DNA of 64,000 bases from Yersinia alsatica (GTDB lineage: Bacteria; Pseudomonadota; Gammaproteobacteria; Enterobacterales; Enterobacteriaceae), in NCBI RefSeq assembly GCF_902170305.1, contig NZ_CABHWW010000006.1, forward strand, positions 35,116-99,115, read 5' to 3'. The position numbers and the translations under genes were made by a program. Positions 55,999 to 64,000 of this stretch are shown here, piece after piece. Numbering within the stretch: position 1 is the first letter of the stretch; each line of letters opens with the position of its first letter. The notes under the pieces are model-generated. The model had not been told where the DNA came from, ran no database searches, and saw only the letters and a list, made by a program, of their open reading frames with translations.

Positions 55999-56415
55999 GT
56001 GTTGATTATATCTAATAATGTCAGTCTGCCCGACAGTGAGATTGAACTGACGGCAATTCGAGCTCAAGGTGCAGGAGGGCAGCATGTTAACAAAACCTCA
56101 ACTGCTATCCATTTGCGCTTTGACATTAAGGCCTCAAGCCTGCCAGAGTACTATAAAGAAAGGTTATTAGCGCTCAATAGCCATTTGATGACCGCCGACG
56201 GGGTGATCATCATCAAAGCACAAGAGTATCGCAGCCAGGATATGAATCGCGAGGCGGCACAGCAGCGACTGGTGGCATTGATTCGTCAAGCTATGGTGGT
56301 GGAGAAAGCACGCCGGGCGACCAAACCGACTAAAGGCTCAAAAATCAGGCGAGTTGAAAGTAAAGTCCGCAAGGGAGCAACAAAGGCGCTGCGCGGCAAA
56401 ATACATCAGGAGTGA
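55999..56415 (+). CDS. arfB: Peptidyl-tRNA hydrolase ArfB (ribosome rescue)
   Basis: Rescues ribosomes stalled without a stop codon by hydrolysing peptidyl-tRNA. 138 residues. GGQ motif in [20 protein letters not shown] near 21-40, and a basic C-terminal tail ([16 protein letters not shown]) that enters the empty mRNA channel. I choose the GTG at 55999 ([12 protein letters not shown]) because it matches the family N-terminus; an ATG at 55975 would overlap yaeQ by 22 bases. Formerly yaeJ. Confidence 0.92.
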   Translation: MLIISNNVSLPDSEIELTAIRAQGAGGQHVNKTSTAIHLRFDIKASSLPEYYKERLLALNSHLMTADGVIIIKAQEYRSQDMNREAAQQRLVALIRQAMVVEKARRATKPTKGSKIRRVESKVRKGATKALRGKIHQE

Positions 56416-56490
56416 TGCTTATATCGGCCAGCTTTATAGATTGCTATCGATACGGCCTCATTGCTTATATATCGGACACAGTATGGGAGA

Positions 56491-57180
56491 ATGACTGTGA
56501 GTAAATTAGCAATAACGCTGTTTTTGGCAGTAGGTGCGCTGTCATTATTGGGGTGTAATAATCGGCATCAGCCGGTTGAACAGGATTTACAACCCATGCA
56601 GCAAAGTTATCATGGTGTACTGCCTTGTGCAGATTGCAGTGGCTTGGATACCTCACTGTTTCTTGATAGCGATGGGACCTTTGTCCTGAAAGAAACTTAT
56701 CGCGGCAGCAAAGATGGCGACCAATCCTTTGCTGAATATGGTACATGGGCACGTACTGCCGATAAATTAGTGTTAACCAATGGGCAGGGAGAAAAACGTT
56801 ATTTCCAGCCAGTAGGTAAAAATTTGGTGATGCTTGATACGCAAGGCCTGCCGATTAAATCTAGTTTGAACTATAAACTGGTACCGAGCGAAGAACCTTT
56901 GCCTAAAACACCGATGCCATTAAGCGGGATGTATAAATACTTCGCTGATGCGGCAGTGTTTACCGATTGTGCCACGGGCAAAACTTTCCCAGTAGAAAAT
57001 AATATTACCTTGGAAAAGGGGTATTTGAATGCCCGTAAAAATCCAGGTGAGCCAGTATTCCTGCGCCTTAACGGTCATTTTGATATCCGGCCGTCAATGG
57101 AAGAGGGGCGGTCAGATAAAATGCTGATCCCGGCAGATAATATTCAGTTTATTGCGAATAAAAACTGTGACAGTAAATAA
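56491..57180 (+). CDS. nlpE: Envelope stress lipoprotein NlpE (CutF)
   Basis: Outer-membrane lipoprotein that activates the Cpx response on surface contact or when its sorting or folding fails. 229 residues. Signal with LLGC lipobox (Cys near 22). The N-terminal domain contains the CxxC pair in LPCADCSGLDT, and the C-terminal OB domain holds the second cysteine pair (DCATGKT and NKNCDSK). The ATG at 56491 follows GGGAGA; the GTG two codons on is an alternative. The neighbour yaeF of E. coli is absent. Confidence 0.92.
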   Translation: MTVSKLAITLFLAVGALSLLGCNNRHQPVEQDLQPMQQSYHGVLPCADCSGLDTSLFLDSDGTFVLKETYRGSKDGDQSFAEYGTWARTADKLVLTNGQGEKRYFQPVGKNLVMLDTQGLPIKSSLNYKLVPSEEPLPKTPMPLSGMYKYFADAAVFTDCATGKTFPVENNITLEKGYLNARKNPGEPVFLRLNGHFDIRPSMEEGRSDKMLIPADNIQFIANKNCDSK

Positions 57181-57211
57181 TTTCACTCTTACTTTTTGAA
57201 ATTAAAGCAAT

Positions 57212-57247
57212 AAAAAGCCGCTGGTAGTTATTCACTCTCCAGCGGCT
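57212..57247 (-). terminator. Terminator of proS (distal)
   Basis: Perfect 9-bp stem AGCCGCTGG/CCAGCGGCT with a 14-base loop (57216-57247), followed on the minus strand by TTTTTATT. It lies between convergent nlpE and proS. Confidence 0.82.
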
Positions 57248-57255
57248 GGGTAAGG

Positions 57256-57284
57256 AAAATGCCCAATGATCTATTGGGCATTTT
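57256..57284. terminator. Bidirectional hairpin between nlpE and proS
   Basis: Perfect 12-bp stem AAAATGCCCAAT/ATTGGGCATTTT with a 5-base loop. It ends in four T on the plus strand and four T on the minus strand, so it can serve both convergent genes. Confidence 0.78.
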
Positions 57285-57296
57285 GCCAACGCTAAA

Positions 57297-59015
57297 TTAA
57301 CGTTTGATTTGGCTCAGCAGGAAATCAATGATTTCATTGGTTTTAATCATTTTTTTCTCACCGACACGGCGATTTTTGTATTCCACTTCTTCGCTGTCGA
57401 GATTGCGGTCACCAATAACGATATTGTGTGGTACGCCAATTAATTCCATATCAGCAAACATCACGCCCGGACGCTCTTTACGGTCGTCGAGAATAACGTC
57501 AATCCCATGAGAACGCAGCGTGGCATACAGCTCTTCCGCCAGTTCTTTCACTCGGAAAGATTTATGCATGTTCATTGGCAAGATAGCCACCTGGAATGGG
57601 GCAATAGCATCTGGCCAAATAATGCCACGGTCATCATGATTCTGCTCGATTGCGGCAGCAACCACACGGGACACCCCGATACCGTAACAACCCATGGTCA
57701 TCACTTGGTTGCGGCCATCTTCACCCTGAACCGTCGCTTTCATTGCTTCCGAGTATTTGGTGCCTAGCTGGAAGATATGACCAACTTCAATACCGCGTTT
57801 GATTTGCAGTGTGCCTTTACCGTCTGGGCTGATATCGCCTTCGACCACATTACGTAAGTCAGCAATGTGTGGCAGCGGTAAATCACGTTCCCAGTTAATG
57901 CCAAAGTAATGTTTGTCGTCGATATTGGCGCCCGCACCGAAGTCACTCATCACTGCCACACTGCGGTCAGCCACTACTGGCAATTGCAGATTAACTGGGC
58001 CTAATGAACCTGGGCCGGCACCGATAGCCGCGCGAATTTCTTCTTCGGTGGCAAAGGTCAACGGTTTGGCAACCTGAGGTAATTTCTCAGCTTTAATTTC
58101 ATTTAATTCATGATCACCGCGCACCAGCAGAGCCACCAACTTATGGCCGCTCTCTTCATGAGCATGAACCAATAAAGTTTTCACTGTTTTCTCAATCGGC
58201 AGTTTGAATTGCTCGACTAATTCAGCGATGGTTTTGGCATTCGGAGTATCAATGATTCGCAATTCTTCTGTGGCGGCTGCGCGTGGCTCAGAAGGGGGCA
58301 GTGCCTCAGCAAACTCGATATTCGCGGCATAGTCAGAACCGGTTGAGAACACGATATCGTCTTCGCCACTCTCCGCCAGCACTTGGAATTCATGTGATGC
58401 ACTGCCACCGATGGAGCCAGTGTCTGCCAGTACCGCCCGGAAATTCAGATCCATACGTTCGAAAATCTTACTATATGCGGCATACATCGCATCGTAAGTT
58501 TCTTGCAGGGATTCCTGAGTGGTATGGAAAGAGTAAGCATCTTTCATCAGGAATTCGCGTGCGCGCATCACACCAAAACGTGGGCGAACTTCGTCACGGA
58601 ACTTGGTCTGGATTTGGAAGAAATTCAGCGGCAGCTGTTTGTAAGAGTTAATCTCACCGCGAATCAGGTCAGTAATCACTTCTTCATGCGTTGGGCCGAG
58701 CACAAAAGGGCGCTCGCCGCGATCAACAAAACGTAACAGCTCAGGGCCGTATTGTTCCCAACGGCCACTCTCTTGCCATAAATCAGCGGGTTGCACGACA
58801 GGCATAGAAACTTCGATAGCACCGGCGTTATTCATTTCTTCGCGCACGATGTTTTCGACTTTCTTCAACACCCGAACCCCGGTCGGCAGCCAGGTATAAA
58901 GACCTGAGGCCAGTTTACGGATCATCCCAGCGCGGAGCATCAGTTGGTGACTGATAACTTCAGCATCAGCAGGTGTCTCCTTCAGAGTGGAGAGCAAATA
59001 TTGGCTAGTACGCAT
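57297..59015 (-). CDS. proS: Prolyl-tRNA synthetase, bacterial type
   Basis: Charges tRNA-Pro. 572 residues, class II. N-terminal catalytic core with motif 2 ([22 protein letters not shown], here noted from [11 protein letters not shown]) near 140-155, an insertion editing domain (about 224-405) that removes Ala-tRNA-Pro, the motif 3 region [20 protein letters not shown] near 440-460, and the C-terminal anticodon domain (about 475-570). It converges on nlpE. Confidence 0.97.
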   Translation of the reverse strand: MRTSQYLLSTLKETPADAEVISHQLMLRAGMIRKLASGLYTWLPTGVRVLKKVENIVREEMNNAGAIEVSMPVVQPADLWQESGRWEQYGPELLRFVDRGERPFVLGPTHEEVITDLIRGEINSYKQLPLNFFQIQTKFRDEVRPRFGVMRAREFLMKDAYSFHTTQESLQETYDAMYAAYSKIFERMDLNFRAVLADTGSIGGSASHEFQVLAESGEDDIVFSTGSDYAANIEFAEALPPSEPRAAATEELRIIDTPNAKTIAELVEQFKLPIEKTVKTLLVHAHEESGHKLVALLVRGDHELNEIKAEKLPQVAKPLTFATEEEIRAAIGAGPGSLGPVNLQLPVVADRSVAVMSDFGAGANIDDKHYFGINWERDLPLPHIADLRNVVEGDISPDGKGTLQIKRGIEVGHIFQLGTKYSEAMKATVQGEDGRNQVMTMGCYGIGVSRVVAAAIEQNHDDRGIIWPDAIAPFQVAILPMNMHKSFRVKELAEELYATLRSHGIDVILDDRKERPGVMFADMELIGVPHNIVIGDRNLDSEEVEYKNRRVGEKKMIKTNEIIDFLLSQIKR

Positions 59016-59119
59016 GATGTTTTGGTTCCATTAGCACTGCAATTAGAGGCAGCCAAAAAAGTAAAAAGTGGTTTAGTTTACCAGCGAGTGCGGGTTGTCA
59101 AAAGAGAGCAGGCTGAAAT

Positions 59120-59827
59120 TTAGCGATGGTCGATAGATAACACTTCCGTTTGCTGCCCAATAACCCGCCAACGCACATTGAATTCCAGCAGTAGAACAGC
59201 ATATTCCCGACTTTCGCTATCTTCTTTACGGTAGGCGGGGCGTGGGTCTTGTGCCAATACCTGAGTGATAAAACGCCGCAAATGTGGATAGCGTTGTTGC
59301 TGTTGTGCCAACTGTTGCTCAGCGGTGATGGAAAAGCAAACTTGCATATCGGCATCAGGGGCGGTTTGAGCAAAACCGGCGCGTGCCAATGGCTGGCTCT
59401 CGGCAAAAGGCAGATAGGGCTTGATATCAATTACCGGCGTGCCATCAACCAGATCCAAACTGCCCAGCTCCAAAATCACCTCTGTGCCCCGGTAATGTAC
59501 TGCTTTCAGCTCAATCAGAGACATCCCAATCGGGTTGGGGCGAAATGTGGAGCGGGTGGCAAATACTCCCATTCGGGCATTACCTCCCAGACGCGGAGGG
59601 CGAACGGTTGGCCGCCAACCGCCATCCATGGTTTGATGGAAAACAAACATCACCCATAGATGACTGAAATCAGATAACCCGCGTACCGCTTCCGGCTGGT
59701 TATAGGGGGCCAGCAGTTGTAACTCTCCACCGCCATCTTCAATCAAACCGGGCTGCCGCGGTACTGCAAACTTCTCTTTATAGGGCGAGCGGATGACACC
59801 GATCTGATTAAAGGAAAATACACTCAT
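59120..59827 (-). CDS. trmO: tRNA (adenine(37)-N6)-methyltransferase TrmO
   Basis: SAM-dependent enzyme methylating N6 of t6A37 in tRNA-Thr(GGU). 235 residues. Beta-barrel family signature: IGVIRSPYKEKFAVPRQPG, FVFHQTMDGGWRPTVRPPRLGG (short form HQTMDGGWRP), and ATRSTFRPNPIGMSLIEL. The start at 59827 overlaps the rcsF stop by 4 bases; the upstream in-frame ATG at 59860 would lie inside rcsF. Also tsaA/yaeB. Confidence 0.93.
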   Translation of the reverse strand: MSVFSFNQIGVIRSPYKEKFAVPRQPGLIEDGGGELQLLAPYNQPEAVRGLSDFSHLWVMFVFHQTMDGGWRPTVRPPRLGGNARMGVFATRSTFRPNPIGMSLIELKAVHYRGTEVILELGSLDLVDGTPVIDIKPYLPFAESQPLARAGFAQTAPDADMQVCFSITAEQQLAQQQQRYPHLRRFITQVLAQDPRPAYRKEDSESREYAVLLLEFNVRWRVIGQQTEVLSIDHR

Positions 59828-60231
59828 TTTGATGAAACATTCAGTGCGGAGCCCTGACACACGGCTTGTTGATAACAGCCGGGGACACCACTGAGTATTT
59901 CACATTGATGCAGTAAGACCGCATTGGCTTTCATATAAGATGCTCGGGTTTGCATTCTTTTACGGGCAGTTGCGATACTCGGTGGCGAGTCTTGAACGGT
60001 GGATTGGCACGACTCACCGGACACTTCTCCTAAGTCGCGGAAAGGCTTGCCAACAAGCTCTTCAGCACTTTTATACAGTTTTACTGGTGCCGGACGAGGG
60101 GCAACCGTAGGGCTGGGTTTGGTAACCGGAGGGGGTTGCTTAACCGGGCTGTCTGTGGTGGATGGCTTTGATTGAAGCATGGAGCATCCAGTTAGCGAGA
60201 GGGCTAACAGACACAGAGGTAACGCACGCAT
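59824..60231 (-). CDS. rcsF: Outer membrane lipoprotein RcsF
   Basis: Sensor that reports outer-membrane and peptidoglycan stress to IgaA and the Rcs phosphorelay. 135 residues. Signal with LTGC lipobox (Cys 16), a proline-rich flexible linker (about 18-50, PPPVTKPSPTVAPRPAP), and a C-terminal domain with four cysteines (GESCQST, HQCEIL, PGCYQQAVC) forming two disulfides. Overlaps trmO by 4 bases. Confidence 0.94.
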   Translation of the reverse strand: MRALPLCLLALSLTGCSMLQSKPSTTDSPVKQPPPVTKPSPTVAPRPAPVKLYKSAEELVGKPFRDLGEVSGESCQSTVQDSPPSIATARKRMQTRASYMKANAVLLHQCEILSGVPGCYQQAVCQGSALNVSSK

Positions 60232-60287
60232 AGAAATTCCTCAGCCTTTTTTATTTAAGAGGCGCTATTGAAGCAATCTATTATGCA

Positions 60288-60316
60288 AATAACAAGACGG
60301 GCCAGGGCCCGTCTTG
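60288..60316 (-). terminator. Terminator of metNIQ
   Basis: Stem CAAGACGGG/CCCGTCTTG with inner CC/GG pairing (60293-60316). On the minus strand it is followed by TTATTTG, about 60 bases past the metQ stop. Confidence 0.78.
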
Positions 60317-60379
60317 CAATATATTTAGCAAATACTGAATAGAGTAAACCAAGTATTCAGTAAAATAGTCAATTGGCGA

Positions 60380-61195
60380 TTACCAGCCTTTGACTGCGCC
60401 GCCATTGAAGGCTTTGTTTGCAGCGTCGTAAACTTCGTCAGACTGGTAAGCCTGGACGAATTTCTTCACGTTTTCCGCATCTTTATTATCTTCACGGGCC
60501 ACGATCAGGTTCACGTAAGGTGACTCTTTATCTTCCACAAACAGGCCATCTTTCGCTGGTGTCAGGCCAATTTGGCTGGCATAAGTGGTATTGATAACCG
60601 CCAAGGCAATTTGTTGGTCATCCAAAGAACGTGGCAACTGAGGTGCTTCCAATTCAACCAATTTCAGGTTTTTAGGATTCTCAACCACATCCAGCACAGT
60701 TGGCAGCAGGCCAACACCCTCTTTCAGCTTAATCAGACCCACTTTTTGCAGCAGTAACAGAGAACGGCCGAGGTTAGTCGGGTCGTTCGGCAGCGCTACC
60801 TGAGAACCTGGTTGCAGTTCATCCAGAGATTTGATTTTTTTAGAATAACCAGCAATCGGGTAAACGAATGAGTTGCCAACAGCAACCAGTTTGTAACCGC
60901 GATCTTTAATTTGCTGATCCAGATAAGGTTTATGCTGGAAAGCATTCAGGTCAATGTCACCTTTGCTCAATGCTTCGTTTGGCAGCACATAGTCGTTGAA
61001 TGTCACCAACTCAACATCCAGGCCATATTTGTCTTTTGCTACTTTTTGAGCCACTTCTGCAACTTGTTGCTCTGCACCCACAATAACGCCTACTTTAATG
61101 TGGTTTGGATCTTTCTCTGCCGGGCCGCAACCCACCAGTGCCAGAGTACCAATCAGTGCGCTGACTGCCGCGATAGATTTGAATTTTAAAGACAT
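60380..61195 (-). CDS. metQ: Methionine ABC transporter substrate-binding lipoprotein MetQ
   Basis: Lipid-anchored binding protein that captures D- and L-methionine for MetNI. 271 residues. Signal with lipobox LVGC (Cys about 23). The NlpA-family core shows IKVGVIVGAEQQVAEVAQKV, AFQHKPYLDQQ and NDPTNLGRSLLLLQ. It is last gene of metNIQ, about 60 bases after metI. Confidence 0.96.
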   Translation of the reverse strand: MSLKFKSIAAVSALIGTLALVGCGPAEKDPNHIKVGVIVGAEQQVAEVAQKVAKDKYGLDVELVTFNDYVLPNEALSKGDIDLNAFQHKPYLDQQIKDRGYKLVAVGNSFVYPIAGYSKKIKSLDELQPGSQVALPNDPTNLGRSLLLLQKVGLIKLKEGVGLLPTVLDVVENPKNLKLVELEAPQLPRSLDDQQIALAVINTTYASQIGLTPAKDGLFVEDKESPYVNLIVAREDNKDAENVKKFVQAYQSDEVYDAANKAFNGGAVKGW

Positions 61196-61258
61196 ATCCC
61201 TTCCTCTATAGACATTCGTTAAGATGCGCCGCTGTGTGAGGCAGCCGCTGGTTAATCA

Positions 61259-61912
61259 CTATTTATGGGTAACGGCTTTTACGATCCGATCGCCACTGAA
61301 CTGAATCAGGTAAACCAGAATTACTAATAATACTAATACTGTATTCATTACAGTGGCGTTATAACCAATGTAACCATACTGATAGCCGATTTGACCTAGG
61401 CCACCGGCACCTACTGCTCCCCCCATCGCGGAATAGCCCACGAGGGTAATTAAGGTAATTGTGGCTGCATTCACTAAGCCGGGAAGGGCTTCTGGCAGCA
61501 ACACTTTCTTAATGATTTGCATTGGTGTTGCGCCCATTGCACGTGCGGCCTCAACCAGACCAGATGGAATTTCCAACAGCGCATTTTCCACCATACGGGC
61601 GATAAAGGGAGCGGCACCTACAGTTAACGGTACAATTGCTGCCTGTAAACCAATAGAGGTACCGACAATCATCCGAGTGAATGGAATCATCCATACCAGT
61701 AAGATAATAAAAGGTATGGAGCGGAAGATATTCACCACGCCAGACAAGGTTCGATAAACCTTGTTATTCGCAATAATTTGCCCTGGGCGAGTGACATACA
61801 GTAGCACCCCAACCGGCAGCCCTAGAACAAAGCCAAAGAAACCAGACACGAAGGTCATCATTAGAGTTTCCCAGACGCCTCGGGCCATTAACCACATCAT
61901 TGCCTCAGACAT
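61259..61912 (-). CDS. metI: Methionine ABC transporter permease MetI
   Basis: Inner-membrane channel subunit of MetNI. 217 residues with five hydrophobic segments. The coupling-helix motif [22 protein letters not shown] near 137-158 (EAA loop) docks on MetN. It overlaps the metN end by 8 bases, so it is translationally coupled. Confidence 0.96.
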   Translation of the reverse strand: MSEAMMWLMARGVWETLMMTFVSGFFGFVLGLPVGVLLYVTRPGQIIANNKVYRTLSGVVNIFRSIPFIILLVWMIPFTRMIVGTSIGLQAAIVPLTVGAAPFIARMVENALLEIPSGLVEAARAMGATPMQIIKKVLLPEALPGLVNAATITLITLVGYSAMGGAVGAGGLGQIGYQYGYIGYNATVMNTVLVLLVILVYLIQFSGDRIVKAVTHK

Positions 61913-62936
61913 AACCCAGAACCTCTACTTTTACATGATGATCTTGTAAGAACTTAATGGCAGCGAGGCCATCTTGAGCGTCGCCATGCACCTCGGCCAG
62001 CATGACACCAAATTTAACGCCACCGGCATAATCCATTTGCGAGCTAAGAATGCCGATATCAATATTAAAGCGGCGCACTGCTTGTGAAATTAACGGCGCA
62101 TCAACTGATTGGCCGGTAAATTCCAATTTCAGCAGGGGCACTCGGTCGGTGCTTGGCTCTTGAGTCATACGCTGGGCGTAATCTTCTGGAATATCCAAAT
62201 GTAAGGTTGATTGAATGAATTGCTGAGCCAGCGGAGTTTTCGGGTGAGAGAACACTTCGCTAACGCTATCTTTTTCAATCAATTTACCTTCACTGATAAC
62301 TGCCACCTGATCACAGATGCGTTTCACTACATCCATTTCATGGGTAATCAGCAGAATGGTTAGCCCTAAACGGCGATTGATATCTTTTAACAGTTCCAGA
62401 ATTGAGCGAGTTGTTGCTGGATCTAGCGCGCTGGTGGCTTCATCACATAATAGAACCTTAGGATTACTGGCCAATGCGCGGGCGATAGCAACACGCTGTT
62501 TCTGCCCACCGGACAGGTTTGCCGGATAAGCATCTTGCTTATCGGACAGACCGACCAAATCCAACAGCTCAGTCACTCTCTTCTTTATATCTGCCCGCGA
62601 AGTATTGTCCAACTCTAGTGGCAGCGCGATATTGCCATATACCGTACGGGAAGATAGCAGGTTGAAATGCTGGAAAATCATACCTATTTGACGACGAGCT
62701 CGCGTCAATTGGCCTTCAGATAAGGTTGTCAGATCTTGCCCATCAACCAGAACTTGTCCGCTGGTAGGGCGCTCTAACATATTGGCGCACCGAATCAGGG
62801 TGCTTTTACCGGCGCCTGAGGCACCGATAACGCCATAAATCTGCCCAGCTGGGACGTGTAGACTCACGTCTGAAAGCGCGGTAATAGTGCGCGAACCCTG
62901 CTGGAACACTTTGCTGATGTGAGAAAGTTTAATCAT
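61905..62936 (-). CDS. metN: Methionine ABC transporter ATPase MetN
   Basis: ATPase of the methionine importer. 343 residues. Walker [10 protein letters not shown] near 38-46, signature [15 protein letters not shown] near 140-154, Walker [14 protein letters not shown], and a C-terminal NIL domain (about 265-340) that binds methionine and inhibits transport. First gene of metNIQ; MetJ-box-like repeats lie about 80 bases upstream. Confidence 0.97.
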   Translation of the reverse strand: MIKLSHISKVFQQGSRTITALSDVSLHVPAGQIYGVIGASGAGKSTLIRCANMLERPTSGQVLVDGQDLTTLSEGQLTRARRQIGMIFQHFNLLSSRTVYGNIALPLELDNTSRADIKKRVTELLDLVGLSDKQDAYPANLSGGQKQRVAIARALASNPKVLLCDEATSALDPATTRSILELLKDINRRLGLTILLITHEMDVVKRICDQVAVISEGKLIEKDSVSEVFSHPKTPLAQQFIQSTLHLDIPEDYAQRMTQEPSTDRVPLLKLEFTGQSVDAPLISQAVRRFNIDIGILSSQMDYAGGVKFGVMLAEVHGDAQDGLAAIKFLQDHHVKVEVLGYV

Positions 62937-63015
62937 ATTATTCTTATTTTATCGTCGTTTCCGTGGCTAGATAAAAAGTAAACTTCAGTAGAACCAAAGT
63001 ATGGATTGGATGTTA

Positions 63016-63039
63016 AGGCGTCTAGACGGCCAAGTCAAC
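63016..63039. promoter_or_regulatory. MetJ operator (tandem MET boxes) of metNIQ
   Basis: Adjacent 8-mers AGGCGTCT, AGACGGCC and AAGTCAAC resemble the MET box AGACGTCT with falling quality (about 7, 6 and 4 of 8). They lie upstream of metN, fitting MetJ-SAM repression of methionine uptake. Confidence 0.7.
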
Positions 63040-63122
63040 TGGCAACACCTATTCTCTTCCATTCTCAATCGACAATGAAACATGCGATACTAGCGGCCTT
63101 GACAGCCCTTAGGAGCAAATAA

Positions 63123-63689
63123 GTGACTCAGCCCGTCCCCGCAATATTTTTAGATCGTGATGGCACAATTAATGTCGATCACGGTTATGTCCACGAAATT
63201 GATAATTTTCAGTTTATCGACGGTGTCATTGATGCTTGCCGTGAATTGAAAGAAATGGGTTTTGCTTTGGTTCTGGTTACCAATCAATCGGGCATTGCGC
63301 GCGGTATCTTTACCGAAGAGCAATTCTTAAGCCTAACCGAATGGATGGATTGGTCCCTTGCCGACCGTGGTGTTGATTTGGATGGTATCTATTTCTGCCC
63401 GCATCATCCCGATGGCAGTGTAGCGGAGTTCCGTGAAACATGTGAATGCCGCAAGCCATTGCCGGGCATGTTACTGCAAGCGCAAAGTGAATTGAACATC
63501 GATATGGCTTCTTCTTATATGGTTGGCGATAAAATTGAAGATATGCAGGCAGCTGCTGCGGCGAATATCGGTACTAAAGTGTTAGTTCGTAGCGGCAAGC
63601 CGGTTACCGCTGAAGGTCAGGCTAGTGCTGATTGGGTGCTAAATAGCCTGGCAGATCTGCCAAAAGCGATAAAAACGCGTCACAAGTAG
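63123..63689 (+). CDS. gmhB: D-glycero-beta-D-manno-heptose 1,7-bisphosphate 7-phosphatase GmhB
   Basis: HAD phosphatase in the ADP-heptose pathway for the LPS inner core. 188 residues. HAD motif [10 protein letters not shown] near 10-18, motif II VTNQSG, zinc-loop cysteines in [21 protein letters not shown] near 92-112 (listed as CPHH and CECRKP), and motif [15 protein letters not shown] near 140. The start is GTG, preceded by TTAGGAG. It lies just upstream of an rRNA operon, as in E. coli (rrnH). Confidence 0.95.
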   Translation: MTQPVPAIFLDRDGTINVDHGYVHEIDNFQFIDGVIDACRELKEMGFALVLVTNQSGIARGIFTEEQFLSLTEWMDWSLADRGVDLDGIYFCPHHPDGSVAEFRETCECRKPLPGMLLQAQSELNIDMASSYMVGDKIEDMQAAAAANIGTKVLVRSGKPVTAEGQASADWVLNSLADLPKAIKTRHK

Positions 63690-63714
63690 TCGTTACGTTC
63701 AAATAATAAGCAGT

Positions 63715-63766
63715 CAGAAAAAACTTTAATATAAACCCTTGCCATTCTGAAGCGGCTCCCTATAAT
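63715..63766 (+). promoter_or_regulatory. rRNA operon promoter P1
   Basis: TTGCCA (63739-63744), 16 bp, TATAAT (63761-63766), then a GC-rich discriminator GCGCATCCATCGACACGG that closely resembles E. coli rrn P1. The AT-rich stretch before the -35 (about 63715-63735) is a likely UP element. Confidence 0.88.
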
Positions 63767-63844
63767 GCGCATCCATCGACACGGCGCTGTGAGCAACTTC
63801 ACAGAGTGGCCGGGAAGAACAGAGAAAATTAACTGATTAAGTGG

Positions 63845-63872
63845 TTGACTCTGTAGCGGGAAAGCGTATTAT
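63845..63872 (+). promoter_or_regulatory. rRNA operon promoter P2
   Basis: TTGACT (63845-63850), 16 bp, TATTAT (63867-63872), followed by CTGCCTCCCGCG. It sits about 106 bases after P1, the normal rrn spacing. Confidence 0.85.
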
Positions 63873-63899
63873 CTGCCTCCCGCGTTACCGTAAGATTCG

Positions 63900-64000
63900 C
63901 TGAAAGGCAAACGGGTAACGAACGCTCTTTAACAATTTATCAGACAATCTGTGTGGGCACTCGCAAGACGATATCGAAGCCTGTTTCGGCAGGCAGAAGC
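63900..64000 (+). other. rRNA operon leader with boxA antitermination site (partial)
   Basis: BoxA GCTCTTTAACA (63924-63934), followed by ATTTATCAGACAATCTGTGT and GGGCACTCG, the conserved enterobacterial 16S leader. Nus factors load here. The 16S gene should start beyond the window edge; no rRNA sequence itself is present. Confidence 0.88.

Overview
The window is a 64 kb piece of enterobacterial core chromosome, most likely from Yersinia. Nearly every protein is a close, full-length relative of a known Escherichia coli protein in the same local order. The intergenic gaps carry ERIC-type palindromes of a kind abundant in yersiniae. A Yersinia-type assignment is inference from protein similarity and repeats; the species cannot be fixed from sequence reading alone.

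Region 1 (1-24,530) matches the block around 63 min of the E. coli map: ptrA (5' end missing)-recB-recD for DNA repair, argA, amiC, one initiator tRNA, mltA, tcdA, csdE-csdA, ygdI, the sRNA gcvB with its regulator gcvA, ygdD-rlmM, xni, ppnN, queF, syd, the CsrA-sequestering sRNA csrB, and yqcC-truC-yqcA. The fuc genes and sdaCB that interrupt this block in E. coli are absent.

Region 2 (24,630-63,690) matches the 4-5 min block: yaeH, dapD, glnD and map on the minus strand. Then, on the plus strand, comes the long translation and envelope cluster: rpsB-tsf-pyrH-frr, dxr-ispU-cdsA, rseP-bamA-skp-lpxD-fabZ-lpxA-lpxB-rnhB-dnaE-accA. It is followed by ldcC-yaeR-tilS, a small cytochrome c, rof/yaeP, yaeQ-arfB, nlpE, proS, trmO-rcsF, the methionine importer metNIQ, and gmhB. 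The window ends (63,690-64,000) in the double promoter and boxA leader of a ribosomal RNA operon whose 16S gene starts beyond the edge.

The genes work together in recognisable modules: RecBCD repair; isoprenoid and undecaprenyl-phosphate supply (dxr, ispU); phospholipid and lipid A synthesis (cdsA, fabZ, lpxA/B/D, accA, gmhB for the LPS core); outer-membrane protein assembly (bamA, skp) with envelope stress sensing (rseP, nlpE, rcsF); and translation (rpsB, tsf, frr, proS, tilS, arfB). I found no new defence system, prophage, IS element, CRISPR array or biosynthetic cluster. What deserves a second look is regulatory or structural: the join between two blocks that are far apart in E. coli, with ERIC repeats at the seam; a UvrY-like box inside a strong hairpin upstream of csrB; a probable pseudoknot in the rpsB leader; a possible sigma-E promoter inside rseP; an ERIC end that may supply a promoter to pyrH; and a cytochrome c gene inserted between tilS and rof.
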